The notes under the pieces were generated by a model. It saw only the letters and a program-made list of their open reading frames with translations, was not told where the DNA came from and ran no database searches. This document shows positions 62,522 to 64,000 of a stretch of DNA of 64,000 nt, in pieces. The stretch is from the NCBI GenBank assembly GCA_902826695.1, contig CADEFU010000010.1, positions 1-64,000 on the forward strand, written 5' to 3'. How positions within the stretch are numbered: position 1 is the stretch's first letter; every line of letters begins with the position of its first letter. The stretch is from an uncultured Alphaproteobacteria bacterium. GTDB lineage: Bacteria > Pseudomonadota > Alphaproteobacteria > Micropepsales > Micropepsaceae. Position numbers and translations under genes: made by a program.

Positions 62522-63718
62522 ATGGCGCGCGTCACGATCAAACGGCTGACCGCCGAGAACGAGACGGAGTTCGGGCGCCTCCATTGCGATGCGACCGGCA
62601 ACGGGTGGTGTCACTGCGTTGCGTGGTGGGTGCCGACGTGGGACGGTTGGGGCGAGCGCACCGCGGCGCAAAATCTGGAACTGCGCCGAAACTTATTCCG
62701 CGAGGGCGTGCACGACGGCTACTTCGTGTACGCCGATGACCAATTGGCCGGCTGGGTACAAGCGTGGAAACGCGATGCTTATGCCAAGATTGCGACGCAA
62801 TTCGGTGCGGCGCCAGGCGACGATGCGTGGATGATCGGGTGTGTTCTGGTGTTGCCCAACTATCGCGCACGCGGCGTTGGGCGCGAGGCGCTTGCGCTCA
62901 TCGTCGACGATCTGCGGTTGCGCGGCGCACGCTCGATCGACGCGTTCCCGAAACGAGGCGCGACCGACGCCGGCGAGTTGTGGAACGGACCTGAATCGAC
63001 ATACGATAAGCTTGGCTTTGCGGTGGTTCGCGACGATGCAAAGCGTCCCCTGTTGCGCCTTCACCTTTGGGTTCTCATGACATCGACCAATCACCGCTCC
63101 ACGTCCGAAGCTCTTGTCGCGATTGTCCGGGATTTCCCGCGTGAACAGATGCGGTTGCAGGACTTGATGGACGGTCTGGGGGAGCGCAGCTTCGGCTTCG
63201 TACTGCTGTTGTTCGGCGTGCTGAGTGCGATCGCGATCGTCCCCGGCTTGGCTACGATCACGGCGATTCCGCTGTTGTTCTTCGGTGTGCAGATGCTGGC
63301 CGGCTACCGGACACCTTGGCTGCCGAAATCGATTTCCCATCGCAGTTTTGCAAAGGCGGACCTGCTCGCCACAATTCAGCGCGCCGTGCCTGCGATGCGG
63401 TGGGTCGAGACGATATGCAAGCCGCGCCTGACGTTCCTGATTGGCCGGTTCGGCGAGCGGTTGCTTGGGCTCCTGATCTTCGTGTTGGCCGTCGTGATCG
63501 CTTTGCCGGGACCTGGGACGAACTTCGCGCCGGGTGTCGCGATCGCCTTCATGGCGATTGCGATCATCGAACGCGACGGGTTGCTCGTGTTTGTGGGCGT
63601 GCTGGTGTCGCTGATCGCGCTCTATATCGGCTATCTGGGTTTGCACCTTGTCATTACGGAAGTGCTGCCCTGGGTGTGGGAACACACGCTCGATATTTGG
63701 AACCGATTTGTGGGCTGA
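62522..63718 (+). CDS. GNAT acetyltransferase fused to ExoD-family membrane protein
   Basis: A 398-residue protein in one uninterrupted frame. Residues 1-180 are a GNAT-like domain: NETEFGRLHCDATGNGWCHC, then MIGCVLVLPNYRARGVGREA (acetyl-CoA motif) and GPESTYDKLGFAVVRDDAKR. Residues ~186-398 are ExoD-like: LQDLMDGLGERSFGFVLLLF, TAIPLLFFGVQMLAGYRTPW, LIGRFGERLLGLLIFVLAVV and LPGPGTNFAPGVAIAFMAIA, with four membrane helices. ATG 63077 could start ExoD alone, but no ribosome site precedes it. ExoD proteins affect exopolysaccharide. The fusion is unusual. Confidence 0.82.
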   Translation: MARVTIKRLTAENETEFGRLHCDATGNGWCHCVAWWVPTWDGWGERTAAQNLELRRNLFREGVHDGYFVYADDQLAGWVQAWKRDAYAKIATQFGAAPGDDAWMIGCVLVLPNYRARGVGREALALIVDDLRLRGARSIDAFPKRGATDAGELWNGPESTYDKLGFAVVRDDAKRPLLRLHLWVLMTSTNHRSTSEALVAIVRDFPREQMRLQDLMDGLGERSFGFVLLLFGVLSAIAIVPGLATITAIPLLFFGVQMLAGYRTPWLPKSISHRSFAKADLLATIQRAVPAMRWVETICKPRLTFLIGRFGERLLGLLIFVLAVVIALPGPGTNFAPGVAIAFMAIAIIERDGLLVFVGVLVSLIALYIGYLGLHLVITEVLPWVWEHTLDIWNRFVG

Positions 63719-63760
63719 AGGCGGGATAGCGATTGCGCACGCCTCGTGTTTGCGCTTTTG

Positions 63761-63773
63761 TTGCACCGCACAA
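63761..63773. promoter_or_regulatory. TTGCACCGCACAA operator candidate upstream of mcd
   Basis: Same 13-bp pattern as before ccr and the hydratase, 19 bases before the mcd ATG. Its position near the start could allow direct repression. Confidence 0.5.
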
Positions 63774-63792
63774 CATCGCTCCAAGGGACGCC

Positions 63793-64000
63793 ATGCAGAC
63801 GACCGAATTGCTGTCGCAAGTTCGCACCGCCGTTGCCGCCGCCGACACGCTCTATCTGAAAGCCAAAGCGAGCGTGCGCGATGTCGTGAAGGCGGCCGGC
63901 GGCGTGGATCATGCGCAACATGCGGCGCACGGGCTCGCGTGGCTTTGGACGTATGTCGAAGCGCTGCGGCAGATGTTGAAGTGGGCGGAGCGGCTCGAGG
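63793..64000 (+). CDS. mcd: methylsuccinyl-CoA dehydrogenase, N-terminal part
   Basis: The first 69 codons are inside the window; the gene continues beyond 64000. The N-terminal extension QTTELLSQVRTAVAAADTLY, KASVRDVVKAAGGVDHAQHA and HGLAWLWTYVEALRQMLKWA is the extra helical domain known for (2S)-methylsuccinyl-CoA dehydrogenase, a flavoprotein of the ethylmalonyl-CoA pathway, absent from ordinary acyl-CoA dehydrogenases. ATG 63793 follows CAAGGGA. Confidence 0.82.
   Translation, partial: MQTTELLSQVRTAVAAADTLYLKAKASVRDVVKAAGGVDHAQHAAHGLAWLWTYVEALRQMLKWAERLE

Overview
The window looks like high-GC chromosomal DNA from an alphaproteobacterium. The evidence is a set of ethylmalonyl-CoA pathway genes (crotonyl-CoA carboxylase/reductase, ethylmalonyl-CoA mutase, start of methylsuccinyl-CoA dehydrogenase), a Coq7-type ubiquinone hydroxylase, GluQRS, an IalB-family protein, and a tRNA-His that appears not to encode the extra G-1. 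I cannot name the order or genus from the sequence alone.

Layout. 1-18.8 kb is ordinary core and envelope DNA: partial tRNA-His, an outer-membrane barrel, a phosphatase/hydrolase pair, a TetR regulator divergent from an (R)-specific hydratase (MaoC) gene, a TPR methyltransferase, a YfbK-like von Willebrand lipoprotein, a large autotransporter, two TPR-fused transferases (glycosyltransferase-like and sulfotransferase), and an IalB / OmpA / coiled-coil envelope group. 18.9-23.3 kb is an accessory patch of visibly lower GC. It holds a three-gene operon (putative toxin, MqsA-like zinc-ribbon/HTH antitoxin, ParA/MinD-like ATPase with TPR tail) behind twin palindromes, a truncated HigA remnant, and palindromic repeat elements. 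23.3-27.5 kb carries a TPP riboswitch with thiC and two secreted proteins, one very Asn/Gly-rich.

27.55-46.06 kb is an 18.4 kb genomic island inserted in the 3' end of a tRNA-Leu(CAA) gene, bounded by a perfect 58-bp direct repeat. It encodes a tyrosine recombinase, an excisionase-like HTH protein, a primase/helicase, a divergent pair of unknown genes encoding membrane proteins, a decayed IS1595-type transposase, a Panacea-domain antitoxin with a small toxin-like partner, a complete type I restriction-modification operon (hsdM-hsdS-hsdR) and a small membrane protein. Matching tandem 11-bp repeats lie inside both ends and are probably recombinase arm sites.

46-64 kb is core DNA again: dsbB-coq7-GNAT, an HNH nuclease, a carboxylesterase, gluQ, a vWA-like/membrane pair, an AbgT transporter, a SUKH protein, ecm, a rhodanese, an alcohol dehydrogenase operon with a divergent LysR gene, a DUF1684 lipoprotein, ccr, a GNAT-ExoD fusion, and the start of mcd. 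A 13-bp near-palindrome, TTGCAnnGCACAA, occurs before the hydratase gene, ccr and mcd; a related CTGCggtGCAG lies just before ecm. This suggests that acetyl-CoA/polyhydroxyalkanoate-linked genes share one regulator, probably PhaR-like.
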